This document shows positions 52,109 to 61,788 of a DNA stretch of 64,000 nt, piece after piece; the first letter of the stretch is position 1; the number at the start of each line of letters is the position of its first letter. Origin of the DNA: Deltaproteobacteria bacterium (lineage in GTDB: Bacteria; Bdellovibrionota; Bdellovibrionia; Bdellovibrionales; JAMPXM01); assembly GCA_017302795.1 (NCBI GenBank), contig JAFLCB010000006.1, positions 1 through 64,000 of the forward strand, in the 5' to 3' direction. The position numbers and the translations under genes are program-made. The notes under the pieces are model-generated. The model saw only the letters and a program-made list of their open reading frames with translations. It searched no databases and was not told where the DNA came from.

Positions 52109-52978
52109 TTAATAGTCCTTTAGCAGTTCTTCAAAATGTTCGCGGCGTTCGAGTGCTGCCAACCAGCTTTGTGGGATCGCATCAACTCCTTCGATGGCGC
52201 CCCACAGTGCGCCGCAGATGGCGCCATTGGTATCTGCATCGCCACCTAGGTTCACGACTTTTACCAAGGCGTCCTCGAAACTTTCGCAATTGAAGAGGGA
52301 CCAAATTAGGACATGAAGGGAATGAACAACCCAGCCTGAATTAGGGAGCTCGTCCCAATCGGTAGATTCCGCGCCTGTTAAGTGTTCAGCAAATGGCCCG
52401 AAATCTAAAACAGAATTAAGTAGGACTGCGCGCACTTCGTTTAATTGCGCACCGTTGAGCGACGCTTTTAGCGCGCGAACGAAGCAGCGATCGGCGACGA
52501 GGCAGTTTATGTGGGCATGTGTTAGGCGCGCTTGCTGTTCGATCACAGAAATAATTTCGGCATCAGGCAGATCAAGAAGCGCAAGCGGCGCGACTCGCAT
52601 AAGTGAACCATTTCCTTGCTCGTCTTCGTTTTCGGTTCCACCAAAGGCTTCGCCGTTTTTGAGGCGGCCGATTGCAGAAGCGGTAGTGTTGCCGATATCG
52701 ACAGGCTCAGCATCGAGGTACTCAACCAGGCTTTTTCTCAAGGCCGCCAAATCAAAAGAGGATTTTCCCTTGATTGCCTTTAAAACCAATAGCGCAAGAT
52801 CTGTATCGTCCGTCGCTTGTCCTGGCCGCCAGTCGAAGCTGCCTCCACCGGTCATAGAGCGGTGGCTTAAATCTGGGAGACTCGGTCCAAACTCCAGTGG
52901 CGCACCTAGCGAGTCTCCCGTGTGAAGACCCAGCAGCATACCTCGGATTCTCTTTCGGCGTTCGACGTTATGACTCAC
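52109..52978 (-). CDS. ADP-ribosylglycohydrolase family protein
   Basis: The product is 289 residues. N-terminal RGMLLGLHTGDSLGAPLEF is followed by ATDDTDLALL with Asp57, Asp58 and Asp60. C-terminal GGDADTNGAICGALWGA (about 246-262) supplies the other metal ligands. This is the DraG/ARH signature, which removes ADP-ribose from proteins or nucleic acids through two Mg ions. It overlaps the upstream 133-residue gene by four bases, so the two are coupled. In defence islands such enzymes can act as antitoxins to ADP-ribosyltransferases; no transferase is recognised here. Confidence 0.88.
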   Translation of the reverse strand: MSHNVERRKRIRGMLLGLHTGDSLGAPLEFGPSLPDLSHRSMTGGGSFDWRPGQATDDTDLALLVLKAIKGKSSFDLAALRKSLVEYLDAEPVDIGNTTASAIGRLKNGEAFGGTENEDEQGNGSLMRVAPLALLDLPDAEIISVIEQQARLTHAHINCLVADRCFVRALKASLNGAQLNEVRAVLLNSVLDFGPFAEHLTGAESTDWDELPNSGWVVHSLHVLIWSLFNCESFEDALVKVVNLGGDADTNGAICGALWGAIEGVDAIPQSWLAALERREHFEELLKDY

Positions 52979-53376
52979 TCTTCGTCGCCATCCGCTGTTT
53001 CAATTTCGTAGGTTTCACAGTCCTGATCCAGTGAAATTAGAAGGTCTCGAATTTCTTCGTCATCTTCCGCACTGTCATACAAATCTTGCATAGCGAGTGG
53101 GCCGACACTGATTTCGAGTGCGCGCAAAACAAAATCACGTTTACCACTACTGTAGGCCGCCAGAAGATCGACTCTCACGGGCACATCATGACGCGTGATC
53201 GCTAGTTTTGGATTCCATTTACCCATTTCTTTTATACGAAGTTCGTGTGCCTGGTTGAGTAATTCAAAATCCGCTTTAGCACAGGCGCGATCAAGCCACG
53301 ATTGAATAAGTAGAAGTGCCTTTTCTGGTTTATTCGTTGCCTGAGTGCGTATTTCTTCAATTTCAGTTTTGGTCAT
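52975..53376 (-). CDS. Small protein sharing a domain with the ankyrin/DUF3293 protein
   Basis: The product is 133 residues. CGGAGGC precedes the ATG. Its middle, HDVPVRVDLLAAY at 63-75, aligns by eye with HDTPLRLDLLELC of the 464-residue protein at 46582. The C-terminus is strongly acidic. It overlaps the ADP-ribosylglycohydrolase gene by four bases and is translated first. I know no family for the shared segment; it may be an adaptor for the downstream enzyme. Confidence 0.6.
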   Translation of the reverse strand: MTKTEIEEIRTQATNKPEKALLLIQSWLDRACAKADFELLNQAHELRIKEMGKWNPKLAITRHDVPVRVDLLAAYSSGKRDFVLRALEISVGPLAMQDLYDSAEDDEEIRDLLISLDQDCETYEIETADGDEE

Positions 53377-53712
53377 AGGCGCCTCCGATCGTAACGGTTT
53401 TTAAGAACATTTTCCGCTCGGGCGGTCATTTGTTCTGGTGGTTATTTTCGCATACAGAGTGACCGTAAATCTAATGGAAATATGAGCAGGCATCGAAACG
53501 TTCAAATATTATACCTTTGGTAAGCACAAAGTCCTGTCCGGCGAGAAACGGGCAAGAGGAATACATTAAGTGCTTCGATTGACGGTCTAGCAATCTGCTT
53601 TGTCGACGCGCAACAGTTCGACACGTAAAAAATTACGACCTAATGTTAAACTGAAAAAGTATTTCTTTAACCAAAATGAAGTGCGAGGCCGCAACTGGCA
53701 AAAACTCAACTT
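53377..53712. other. Divergent intergenic region
   Basis: About 336 bp without a convincing gene. It must contain promoters for the ADP-ribosylglycohydrolase pair on the minus strand and the DUF2779 gene on the plus strand. GTTAAA at 53645 and TTTAAC at 53666 form a weak inverted repeat with a 15-base spacer. Confidence 0.4.
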
Positions 53713-55653
53713 TTGACAAAATCGAGATTTAAAATTGGGGCTGAGTGTCCGACGAAGCTTTATTACAATGATCGAAAAGAATACGGGAATAAGAAAAGCC
53801 AAGATGAATTTTTAAAGGCACTTGCGGAGGGCGGGTTTCAAGTTGGCGAGCTGGCTAAGATGTACTTTCCCGGCGGAGTTGAGGTCGATACGCTCGAAAA
53901 ATCCGCTGCAATCGCGAGAACGAATGAGCTATTGAAGCAAGAGAACGTGACGATTTTTGAAGCAGCTATCGCATTTGATAATTTTCTGGTGCGCGTGGAT
54001 GTTCTCGAGAAAAAAGGTAATCAAGTAAATCTCATCGAAGTGAAGGCGAAGAGTTTCGATTCGTCAAAAATCTTTGAGTGCTTCGACAAACGCTCTCTTA
54101 AAAAAAATGAATATAAGCTAACTAGTGCTTGGGGGCCCTATGTCCTCGATGTCTCATTTCAAACCTATGTATTGCAGCAGGCCTATCCGCAACTCACGGT
54201 TACGCCTTATCTTATGCTTGCTGACAAATCCAAGTCAGCGTCTCTGGACGGTATTCATCAATTGTTTCTTATCGAAAGGGACGCAGCAGGCCGGACTCGG
54301 GCAAGAGTCACAAACGATGTTAAAGGTGGCGAACTGGGACGTGAACTCTTGGTGAAGGTTCCACTTTCAAACGAGGTCGAGAAGATTCTTACTCGAGTGA
54401 AGCTAGATTGGGCGGGGGACTTCAATGCGCTCGTGAAACTGCTTTCGGCGCTTTTGAAGGAGGATAAACAGTATCCACCGACCGTTGGGTCACACTGTAA
54501 AACCTGTGAGTTTCGAATCGATCATGGGCGCTTTGATGCCGATACAAAATCTGGATTTTCAAATTGCTGGCGCCAAGCGCGAAAGCTCAACGATGACGAC
54601 TTTAAAAAAGAGTTCATCTTCGACGTTTGGAACTTTCGGGCGAGTGAGGATGCGATTGAAGCCGGAACCATTTTTATCGAACAGCTGACTAAAGAAGACA
54701 TTGACGTGAAACCCCGTGAAGATGACAAGGCGGGGCTATCGCGTTCTGAACGGCAGTGGGTCCAGATCGAGTCCGTGAAGAAGTCTGACGGAAGCGTGAT
54801 GTTCGATCGCGCGGGGCTCGCGGCAGAAGTCCGAGGCTATAAATATCCTCTTCACTTCATCGACTTTGAAACCGCGACGGTTGCCATTCCTTTTCACAAA
54901 GGGCGTAGGCCCTATGAACAGCTCGCCTATCAGTTCTCGCATCACGTGCTTGCTGCAGACGGAAAGCTTGAGCATCGGACCGAATATCTTGATACTAGGC
55001 AAAATGAGTTCCCAAATTTTGACTTTGTTCGTGCCCTTAAAAGAGCGCTTGAAGGCGACGAGGGCACGGTCTTTCGGTTTGCACCACACGAAAATGTCGT
55101 ACTTAATCAAATCCATCATCAATTGAGGGAATCTGTCGAGCCTGATCGTGATGTCTTGATGGCTTGGATTGAATCGCTAACTACGCCTTCAAAAGATGCG
55201 GAAATTCAATGGACGCCAAAGAGACAGTTCGTCGACATGCTCGACTTGACTCATCGATTTTACTACTTGCCCGAGACGCGTGGTTCAAATTCAATCAAAA
55301 AAGTCTTACCAGCGGTTCTTCGCTACAAGGGGCGAGCACTTGAATCTAAGTTTCCGGCTTGGATTCAGTTTGATGAGGCCGGTCGGGCAAAAGATCCCTA
55401 CAAGCTCTTACCGCCGATTTTCACCGACATTGACCAGGCACAGTTGGAATTGATTGAAAAGTTATTGATTGAGAAAGAGGATCTGAATGACGGGGGAGCG
55501 GCACTGATTGCCTGGTCACGCATGCAATTCACAGAAATGTCTTCCTTCGAGCGGCAACGGGTTAGCGAGGCGCTACTTCGTTACTGCGCACTGGACACAC
55601 TGGCTATGGTGATGATCTGGGAGTGGTGGATGCTTGAGATCGGAACGGCGTAA
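53713..55653 (+). CDS. DUF2779-domain protein
   Basis: The product is 646 residues from TTG 53713; the next upstream in-frame stop is at 53677, and the TKSRF-IGAECPTKLYY opening is the usual start of this family. The N-terminal part resembles a Cas4/RecB-like nuclease: FEAAIAFDNFLVRVDVLEK, then NLIEVKAKS, followed by SHCKTCEF and FSNCW, four cysteines that may hold an Fe-S or zinc site. The C-terminal part starts HFIDFETATVAIPFHKG and looks like an RNase H-type exonuclease. The family is uncharacterised. It is followed after 19 bp by an unknown gene. Confidence 0.8.
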   Translation: MTKSRFKIGAECPTKLYYNDRKEYGNKKSQDEFLKALAEGGFQVGELAKMYFPGGVEVDTLEKSAAIARTNELLKQENVTIFEAAIAFDNFLVRVDVLEKKGNQVNLIEVKAKSFDSSKIFECFDKRSLKKNEYKLTSAWGPYVLDVSFQTYVLQQAYPQLTVTPYLMLADKSKSASLDGIHQLFLIERDAAGRTRARVTNDVKGGELGRELLVKVPLSNEVEKILTRVKLDWAGDFNALVKLLSALLKEDKQYPPTVGSHCKTCEFRIDHGRFDADTKSGFSNCWRQARKLNDDDFKKEFIFDVWNFRASEDAIEAGTIFIEQLTKEDIDVKPREDDKAGLSRSERQWVQIESVKKSDGSVMFDRAGLAAEVRGYKYPLHFIDFETATVAIPFHKGRRPYEQLAYQFSHHVLAADGKLEHRTEYLDTRQNEFPNFDFVRALKRALEGDEGTVFRFAPHENVVLNQIHHQLRESVEPDRDVLMAWIESLTTPSKDAEIQWTPKRQFVDMLDLTHRFYYLPETRGSNSIKKVLPAVLRYKGRALESKFPAWIQFDEAGRAKDPYKLLPPIFTDIDQAQLELIEKLLIEKEDLNDGGAALIAWSRMQFTEMSSFERQRVSEALLRYCALDTLAMVMIWEWWMLEIGTA

Positions 55654-55672
55654 TAGCATTGAGGAACTTTAA

Positions 55673-56845
55673 ATGAGTAATCATTTTTTTAACGAAATCC
55701 AGCAGGTTTACAGGGAGCAAGTGAATTGGATGTCGGATTTAACCAAAATCCGAAATGAGGTCACGGCGGACTATGCCAGCTTTGTAGAGACTGAGACGCT
55801 TGAGTTTACTTTATTGCCCGGCGGTATGGCCACAAGCAGCTTCGATGGTCCTTCCGGAATGGGTTTGGTTAAATTTCAGCTTGAATGTGAGGATTCACAA
55901 AAGTTTTTGAACCTCGTTCGTATGCGAATTCGTCCAAATGACGAATTCAAAGACTTGGGCGAAGTAAGTAATGAAGTCGGGTGCAGCCTGGTATATCTTG
56001 TCGATGACAAAGAGACCGAAGACGAACATCTGGACGATGAAGAACAGGACGATGTCAATAAACTCGTCGATCGAGTGCTTGAGCTTCTCCCGAAAGTTCT
56101 TTTTGATCAGAATTTTTATCGAGCCTGGGGGCCAGCGGCGCTACCGAAAAGTGCCTTCTTGAGAGTGAGTTTTCAGCGGCTAAATTTCGAACGGCTAATC
56201 AATGACTTCGCCTCAGTTCACGTTGAGGAAAATTTGCGACAGCTTCTTTTGCGAACTCCTTTTCCCATTTTATCGCCGACTTTTTTGCAAAGTGAAATCA
56301 GAGCCCAAGCAGCTTTAATTAGTATGCTTCATAGTTCGCTTTCGTCTTTCACGCGGTTGGATTCTAAAAGTGCAATTGATGAGGTTAGGCTTGAATCGTT
56401 CGAATTGAGCTCAGCGCCAGCTTTCGAAACTCTTGAAACCCCCTCTGGTCCGCAATATGCCGGCGTTTCGATTGTTTCTGTTGCTGCGCCAATGGACTTC
56501 GTCCAGCCGATAGAAAAGTTCGGGGACGAGGAACTACATCTTCCCTTCGATTTTCTGTTTCTTGGAATTTGCAACTCGTTGTCGCAGTCGGACGTTTTAA
56601 GAACACTTTTTGGTGAAGATCGTTTTTCTTTTGAGAGTTCAGGAACATTTCAATTTGATTATTTTCCATCAAATTATTTTTCTCAAAATCCAGGGTCGCT
56701 TAAGGTCGATGTTCTGAAAATCCCTGCTAGTGTTTTCACCGCCGACGAGGCGGCCGGCAAATCTGTCGAAGCTAACTTATGTAATTGCCTGACACAGCAC
56801 TTTAAGATGTTGGAAGAATCTGTTTACACCAGCAATGTCATTTGA
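55673..56845 (+). CDS. Hypothetical protein downstream of DUF2779
   Basis: The product is 390 residues. GAGGAACTTTAA precedes the ATG. No signal peptide or membrane helix is evident. There is an acidic segment at about 103-118 (DDKETEDEHLDDEEQDD). I recognise no family. The 19-bp spacing suggests co-transcription with the DUF2779 gene. Confidence 0.6.
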   Translation: MSNHFFNEIQQVYREQVNWMSDLTKIRNEVTADYASFVETETLEFTLLPGGMATSSFDGPSGMGLVKFQLECEDSQKFLNLVRMRIRPNDEFKDLGEVSNEVGCSLVYLVDDKETEDEHLDDEEQDDVNKLVDRVLELLPKVLFDQNFYRAWGPAALPKSAFLRVSFQRLNFERLINDFASVHVEENLRQLLLRTPFPILSPTFLQSEIRAQAALISMLHSSLSSFTRLDSKSAIDEVRLESFELSSAPAFETLETPSGPQYAGVSIVSVAAPMDFVQPIEKFGDEELHLPFDFLFLGICNSLSQSDVLRTLFGEDRFSFESSGTFQFDYFPSNYFSQNPGSLKVDVLKIPASVFTADEAAGKSVEANLCNCLTQHFKMLEESVYTSNVI

Positions 56846-56862
56846 GTTTTGAAACTGCGTAT

Positions 56863-57708
56863 CTATTCAAAGACTTTCCGAAATGCCACCATTGTGTTGT
56901 TGTGAAGCTCGAGCACCGGGCCAATCCCACCGGATGCGTCCCGTTGGTAGCCTCCTGCTAGACTCGTGACCGATGGTATGCCGAGAGTTTTCACAATCCC
57001 ATAGACGATCAGATCACGTTTATACATTTGTTCAGTAGTTAGAAGTCCGCCCAAGGGGTCATTTATGTGGGGATCTGCGCCAGCATTGAAAAGTATAAGG
57101 TCGCAGTCGCGAAAGCCGCCAAGGTACTGCGGAAGCCGTTCTAGCCACTTAAGTGAATCGCGTGGACAGGCGGGGCGGTGTTCGCGGAAAGAGTAGTGCT
57201 GAACGAAGTTCAAGCCGAGCTTTCGAATGATATCGTCAGTGCCATCGCCGTAATGCATATCGAGGTCAATTATGCCGATACGTTTTGCGCCGGCGAGCTG
57301 TGCTTTGACAGCGGCGAGCACGAGAAAGTTAAAGGTACAAAAGCCGACGGCTTTATTGTAATGCGCGTGATGCGCGCCAGAGGTGGGGGAAAAGCTATTT
57401 GCTTGGTTTTTCAATGCATAAAGCGTTGCCGCGACCATTGAACCTGAAACCCAGGGGAGCGAAGTGGCAACTTCCGCATTGGTGTTTCCGAAGCCATTTG
57501 GAAGTTCGCAGTTCAATATCCCGTCAACATAGGCTGGCGCATGAACAAGTTTTAAGTCTTCCGAGGTCATCGGCGAAAATGGCATAACAGTGATTGGGTG
57601 TTTCATTAGCTGCCAGTGTGCTACAACTTCTGCCGGCTTTTGCGCACTCGGGCTGGTTGATTTGTTTGTCGTGACCGATTGCCGTACATCGAAAAATACT
57701 GGAATCAT
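56863..57708 (-). CDS. Histone-deacetylase-family amidohydrolase
   Basis: The product is 281 residues. Motifs are SGAHHAHYN (His113/His114), GFCTFN, IIDLDMHYGDGTDD (Asp148, Asp150, His152), NAGADPHINDPLGG (Asp212, His214) and LAGGY. AGGGGACAGC precedes the ATG. It is shorter than the first HDAC-fold protein and diverged from it, so the two are not recent duplicates. It overlaps the upstream 127-residue gene by four bases. Confidence 0.85.
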   Translation of the reverse strand: MIPVFFDVRQSVTTNKSTSPSAQKPAEVVAHWQLMKHPITVMPFSPMTSEDLKLVHAPAYVDGILNCELPNGFGNTNAEVATSLPWVSGSMVAATLYALKNQANSFSPTSGAHHAHYNKAVGFCTFNFLVLAAVKAQLAGAKRIGIIDLDMHYGDGTDDIIRKLGLNFVQHYSFREHRPACPRDSLKWLERLPQYLGGFRDCDLILFNAGADPHINDPLGGLLTTEQMYKRDLIVYGIVKTLGIPSVTSLAGGYQRDASGGIGPVLELHNNTMVAFRKVFE

Positions 57709-58088
57709 TGCTGTCCCCTTTTGGTAAATTCGCTCGGATTCATAGGCGGTTTATCAAGACGAAGGCCTCCTGTGGGTTGAGTACTAGCGCGATAGATCGT
57801 TCCGTCCGACTCGCAGAAATAGGATTCAGTTGGACTCACCACGAGACAACGGCGTAGGCCATCCGCAACAGTTCGTCGAAGAATTTCATTTTGCAGCAAG
57901 AAGAGCGCGGTAGAAGTTAAGGTCCCGGTTTGCGCAAAGGTTGAGTCAATGGCAACTAGGTTGTGCGCAAGCTCAGCAGAATTCCAGCGGTAGTCTGGAT
58001 TAGCCGCTAAAATTTTAATTGGCTGAATCTGATAGACAGCAGCCATATAGCGCACCACTAAATGGGGGTACAAAATCTTCTCGTTCAT
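57705..58088 (-). CDS. Hypothetical protein coupled to the deacetylase
   Basis: The product is 127 residues with no signal peptide. No domain is recognised; the sequence is mixed alpha/beta with two cysteines. Its stop overlaps the deacetylase start by four bases (ATGA), so the two are co-translated and may act together. Confidence 0.6.
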   Translation of the reverse strand: MNEKILYPHLVVRYMAAVYQIQPIKILAANPDYRWNSAELAHNLVAIDSTFAQTGTLTSTALFLLQNEILRRTVADGLRRCLVVSPTESYFCESDGTIYRASTQPTGGLRLDKPPMNPSEFTKRGQQ

Positions 58089-58122
58089 TGGTTCTCCAAT
58101 CTTTAGGAACCCAGCGGCTGTT

Positions 58123-59193
58123 TTAAAAAGACTTTACGTTAAGCCAGAAGATGTGAAGTTCGTTGTTAAGTGGAGCTGCAATCACAATGAAGGGAGTACC
58201 TTCAGTGGTGCCATTTAGCTCGGTCAGCATTGATGTTGTGAACCCGACTTGGGCAGCAGCTATGCCTGGCCAGCCAGAACTTGCCGATGAAAGGTTAGGA
58301 TAGTCTTCGCTTGGCAACAGTGCCCAGCGTACGGAGTTTGTTGTCATATCACGGCTAAAGACGGCCTGCTTTCCGTAGGGAAGCAAAGAGCCGATGGCAA
58401 AGTCATTTGAAAGCGACCAAAGCCTTCTTGTGCCAGTGCTGACATTCGCGCCAATCGAAAACGGTCTGAGGAACCCAAGGTTGGCTACGCCGGATGAGAT
58501 AGTTCCGCTTACGGTATTGGAAAAGGCCTGTGTTTGCGGCGTAAACTGCCGAACGCGGCGCTGTGATTCGGTTGGTGAATACTCGAGCAACCAGAGGTTT
58601 TCACCGTCCGCTGCAAAGTATGGATAGCTTGAATTGAAGTACGGAGTTGAATAAGAAGCGGGAATTGAAATCACATTCGCTTCGACCAGACAGGTCGACA
58701 CATTCACTTTTCGAATTCGGTAACCAGAAAAATAGTTCGGATCAAAAACGTAGACATACGGAAAACCGACAGCAATTGACTTTCCAAAACGGGTATCGTC
58801 GAGGATTGAGCATAGTCTTGTCCATGAGGTGTCGGCTCGTTTCTTTCTTTCGAAAGTCATAAACGAAACACCGGAGGAATCAGTTCGACGATACATAAGA
58901 TACGCCCAGTCGTCCGGCGACGTCGCAAAGCCGTAGAATTGAGTTGATGGAATGGGCACTACGTTAACGTTTGTGATCTGATAGCGACCACCACTGGAGG
59001 TAGGGTAGTTTTTAAGTCCAGAGGTAGGATCGGTTGTCGGTGGGGAAGGTGACGTCGGATCTAGTGGCGTCGTGATAGGTGCTGGCACAATGCCGATGTC
59101 ATCGTTTGTGACGTTTTGGTCAGACGCATTGTTGCCGCAGCCCAAGACCACGGTGAAGTAAAAAAATATGAATAGTTTAATCAATAGTCCCAT
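58123..59193 (-). CDS. Putative surface lipoprotein with repeats of beta-propeller type
   Basis: The product is 356 residues with lipobox VVLG before Cys19. A Pro/Thr/Ser-rich linker (about 35-60) leads into a domain with recurring Trp/Tyr-rich strands such as FYGFATSPDDWAYLMY and NLWLLEYSPTE, reminiscent of a propeller. The function is unknown. It overlaps the PEGA-like gene by 13 bp on the same strand. Confidence 0.6.
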   Translation of the reverse strand: MGLLIKLFIFFYFTVVLGCGNNASDQNVTNDDIGIVPAPITTPLDPTSPSPPTTDPTSGLKNYPTSSGGRYQITNVNVVPIPSTQFYGFATSPDDWAYLMYRRTDSSGVSFMTFERKKRADTSWTRLCSILDDTRFGKSIAVGFPYVYVFDPNYFSGYRIRKVNVSTCLVEANVISIPASYSTPYFNSSYPYFAADGENLWLLEYSPTESQRRVRQFTPQTQAFSNTVSGTISSGVANLGFLRPFSIGANVSTGTRRLWSLSNDFAIGSLLPYGKQAVFSRDMTTNSVRWALLPSEDYPNLSSASSGWPGIAAAQVGFTTSMLTELNGTTEGTPFIVIAAPLNNELHIFWLNVKSF

Positions 59194-60992
59194 GTGAGGC
59201 CTACCTTTGTTCGAGTTGTATCGATGGGTTTGAAAACGGACGAAGGCGCGGTGGCTTGATGTTTAAAGCTCTCAATGAAAAAGCCTCTAGTTTCACCGCT
59301 AGTTTGAAAGCGAATTGCGATGCCGTTGATTTGTTGATCGAGCGTGGTTTTTACGTTAGCGCCAGCACTGGATTCGAGATCAAAACGTCGAACGCCCGCA
59401 CGGTATTCGACGCCTAAAAAAGACTTGCGGCCAATCGCAGTCACGGTTGGTGTTTTTATGCCGAGCGCACCTTCGATACCATAGGCATTTGTTGCGCGAA
59501 CGTTTGCGTTTTTAAATTGTTTTTCTGCATAGGGAAGGCTTAAGCCACCTTGCACATAGAGGAGATGCCAGAGTTCATTTTCCCAGCTTATGGATAGCTC
59601 ATTGAGCGACATATCAACGGTGTTTAGAAAAGCGTTTGTTTGTCCAATGGATATCAAAAAGCGTGCTTGCGGTTCAAAATGCGACCACGGCGTTCTTTTG
59701 TGTTCGCTTTGAGCATCGTCCTCGTTGCGCGTTTTTTCGGTGGTGGTTTCGCTGGACTCCTCCCTGATTAATCCCTGATCTGAATAGATTCTTGCTGCAA
59801 CTGATCTACTTTTAGTTTTCAAAATGTCATAAAAACTAACGAGATTGTTTTGCCCTGGTTTTACTTCGATTTCTTTGCAACAATTGTTTCGGCAATCTAG
59901 TTCTTGATTGTTGGCTAGCGCTTCGCTTGCAAAACAAACGTTGTACGTCCCCGGACCAATGTTTTGGGTTCGTCCTCTTAGAAGATCAAAGCTTTTTCGG
60001 TCAATGGACGCACGGTAAGTGCCCACAATTTCGGGGCCAGTTACCTGCAGTGTTGTGGGCTTAAACCTAAGCTTAAATTCTGCAATCTGCTGGGCAGGTT
60101 CACGGTAAACGTGCACTTGTTGTTCTAGGGGTTCAGTATCTGGATGTTCAAGCCTAACTTTGATGACATCGCCTGCAAATGCAGAGATGGAAACAGGCGT
60201 AGGGCCCTCGTTCACGCCATTAATGATGGCCAGCGCGCTGCCTGGGACCGATTGTAACTGTATTTTTACCGAAGCTCGTTCAAGCGTACTATTGATGATA
60301 ACTGCTTTTCCGGGCATCGCGCGGACTATTTTTGTTTCCGAAAGATGATTTGGGTGATCGAAAAATAGTTCGTGTTCGCCAGGCTCAAGATAGCCGCGAA
60401 GTGTGAAGGGTGTTGGAAGTGTAACGCGTCCATCGACGGTTACCATCGTTCCTTGCGGAATTGCTGTAACATGTAAATCAGACCGGTGTGGGCTTGGCTG
60501 ACCAATGATACTTGCTTGTACCTGGCTAGGAACTGTTCGGAGATTTGTGGGCGCAGCATTTTTATTCAATAGGCGCTGGCGCTTGATGGCCGCGTCCAAG
60601 ATTGACTTTGGAATCGTGTAAACATTGACGGCTTTGAATTGACCATTAGGTCCTGGTAGCAAAGCCCCGTCTTTTAGTCGTATTCCGCTTAAGTTGAGTT
60701 TATTGACTTCGATGGAGAGGTCTTTTGCGTAGGTTACGCTGGTTCGTGATTGCTGAATAGTCTCTTGGAGACGGATCGTCGTATCAAAATGTTTTTGAAT
60801 GAGTTTTGTTAACGCATCAGCATACGCAGCGTCGTTCGCAGCCTCATAGTTTGTCGCAATGCCCATCCCCGAAAAATCAACCATTGTTGTCAGGCCTTCT
60901 ACGGCCTTCGCCTTAGTGCTTGCGACGACACAGGCAAGAAGCACGAGGCATATTCGAAATGCGGTAGTGAAGCTCAAGCTTACGTATTTCAT
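59181..60992 (-). CDS. Exported protein with PEGA-like domains and C-terminal barrel-like region
   Basis: The product is 603 residues with a signal peptide ending at KAKA (residue 30). An N-terminal segment resembles LPP20-type domains (NYEAANDAAYADALTKLIQK). Two or three PEGA-like repeats (about 175-330) include TMVTVDGRVTLPTPFTLRGY and GSALAIINGVNEGPTPVSI. The last 170 residues are strand-rich and may be a barrel or surface domain. Four Cys in DCRNNCC could be disulfide-bonded. No ribosome binding site is seen at the ATG. Confidence 0.6.
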   Translation of the reverse strand: MKYVSLSFTTAFRICLVLLACVVASTKAKAVEGLTTMVDFSGMGIATNYEAANDAAYADALTKLIQKHFDTTIRLQETIQQSRTSVTYAKDLSIEVNKLNLSGIRLKDGALLPGPNGQFKAVNVYTIPKSILDAAIKRQRLLNKNAAPTNLRTVPSQVQASIIGQPSPHRSDLHVTAIPQGTMVTVDGRVTLPTPFTLRGYLEPGEHELFFDHPNHLSETKIVRAMPGKAVIINSTLERASVKIQLQSVPGSALAIINGVNEGPTPVSISAFAGDVIKVRLEHPDTEPLEQQVHVYREPAQQIAEFKLRFKPTTLQVTGPEIVGTYRASIDRKSFDLLRGRTQNIGPGTYNVCFASEALANNQELDCRNNCCKEIEVKPGQNNLVSFYDILKTKSRSVAARIYSDQGLIREESSETTTEKTRNEDDAQSEHKRTPWSHFEPQARFLISIGQTNAFLNTVDMSLNELSISWENELWHLLYVQGGLSLPYAEKQFKNANVRATNAYGIEGALGIKTPTVTAIGRKSFLGVEYRAGVRRFDLESSAGANVKTTLDQQINGIAIRFQTSGETRGFFIESFKHQATAPSSVFKPIDTTRTKVGLTWDY

Positions 60993-61131
60993 GTTTAGAA
61001 TTTTGGCGAACTGTATGGACAGGAAAGGTCCTCTGTCGCAATTTGATTCAACTTTGAATTCGAATCGATGATTGGACCCGACGTGTCCGCCGCTTCGGGA
61101 TAATCAGTTGAAACCATCGAGGAGGTTTAAG

Positions 61132-61779
61132 ATGTCGTTAGGTAAATCCAATCGTCTTGTTCGAAGAATCGCCATCGGCGTTGTACTAAGTGTCTTGGGA
61201 ACTTTGTTGTCCGCCTGCGGTTCGGCGGTCAAAAATGATACGGCAAGGCTTCATCCGTCAGAGCGGGTATTGATTGAATCTTCGCTGGGCGGGGAAAAGC
61301 GACCTGTGTGGCTTGAAACCACTGCCGTCTTTGAAGACGATGGAACAAATCTTCGGTTCATCGGGCGCTACAGCGGGCTTGGGTCAGATCGAATTCCGAC
61401 CTGCTACCGATTGGCGGAGGCTGACATTCAGGTGAGGATTGCCCAGGAGGTCCGTAATCAGGTTAAGGCCGAGCTTGTGCAAATGGCTGAAGGATTAGAT
61501 GAACGCCTGGATGCAGCAGTGTTGGATTCTATATTGATCGAATCTGCTGCGGAAGTCAGAGGTGTACGGGTCGCCGATCGATATCATGAACGTGCGCTGG
61601 TCAATGGGGTAGAGCGCGTGGATTGTTTTGCAAGGTCACAGGTCTCTCGCGCCGAATTTATGCGTTTGAAGAATGGAACACGGGAAGATGTCGCAAGTCG
61701 AAATCCCGAACTGAAAAAGCTTCTTACAAAACGGCAAAAGCAGTTTCTCGACGTCCAAGCTGAGGCTGTTAGCGAATAG
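61132..61779 (+). CDS. Putative lipoprotein
   Basis: The product is 215 residues from the ATG at 61132, chosen because GAGGAGG lies before it; a start 20 codons upstream would give no sensible signal. The lipobox is LLSA before Cys29. The mature protein is helical and charged, with a coiled segment at about 120-160. It is divergent from the PEGA-like gene and lies 9 bp before the WYL regulator gene, with which it is probably co-transcribed. Confidence 0.65.
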   Translation: MSLGKSNRLVRRIAIGVVLSVLGTLLSACGSAVKNDTARLHPSERVLIESSLGGEKRPVWLETTAVFEDDGTNLRFIGRYSGLGSDRIPTCYRLAEADIQVRIAQEVRNQVKAELVQMAEGLDERLDAAVLDSILIESAAEVRGVRVADRYHERALVNGVERVDCFARSQVSRAEFMRLKNGTREDVASRNPELKKLLTKRQKQFLDVQAEAVSE

Positions 61780-61788
61780 AGGCTCAAT

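Noticed and set aside
53587-53802. 71-residue minus-strand frame overlapping the start of the DUF2779 gene
   Set aside because: It lies opposite the conserved N-terminus of the DUF2779 protein and is a shadow.
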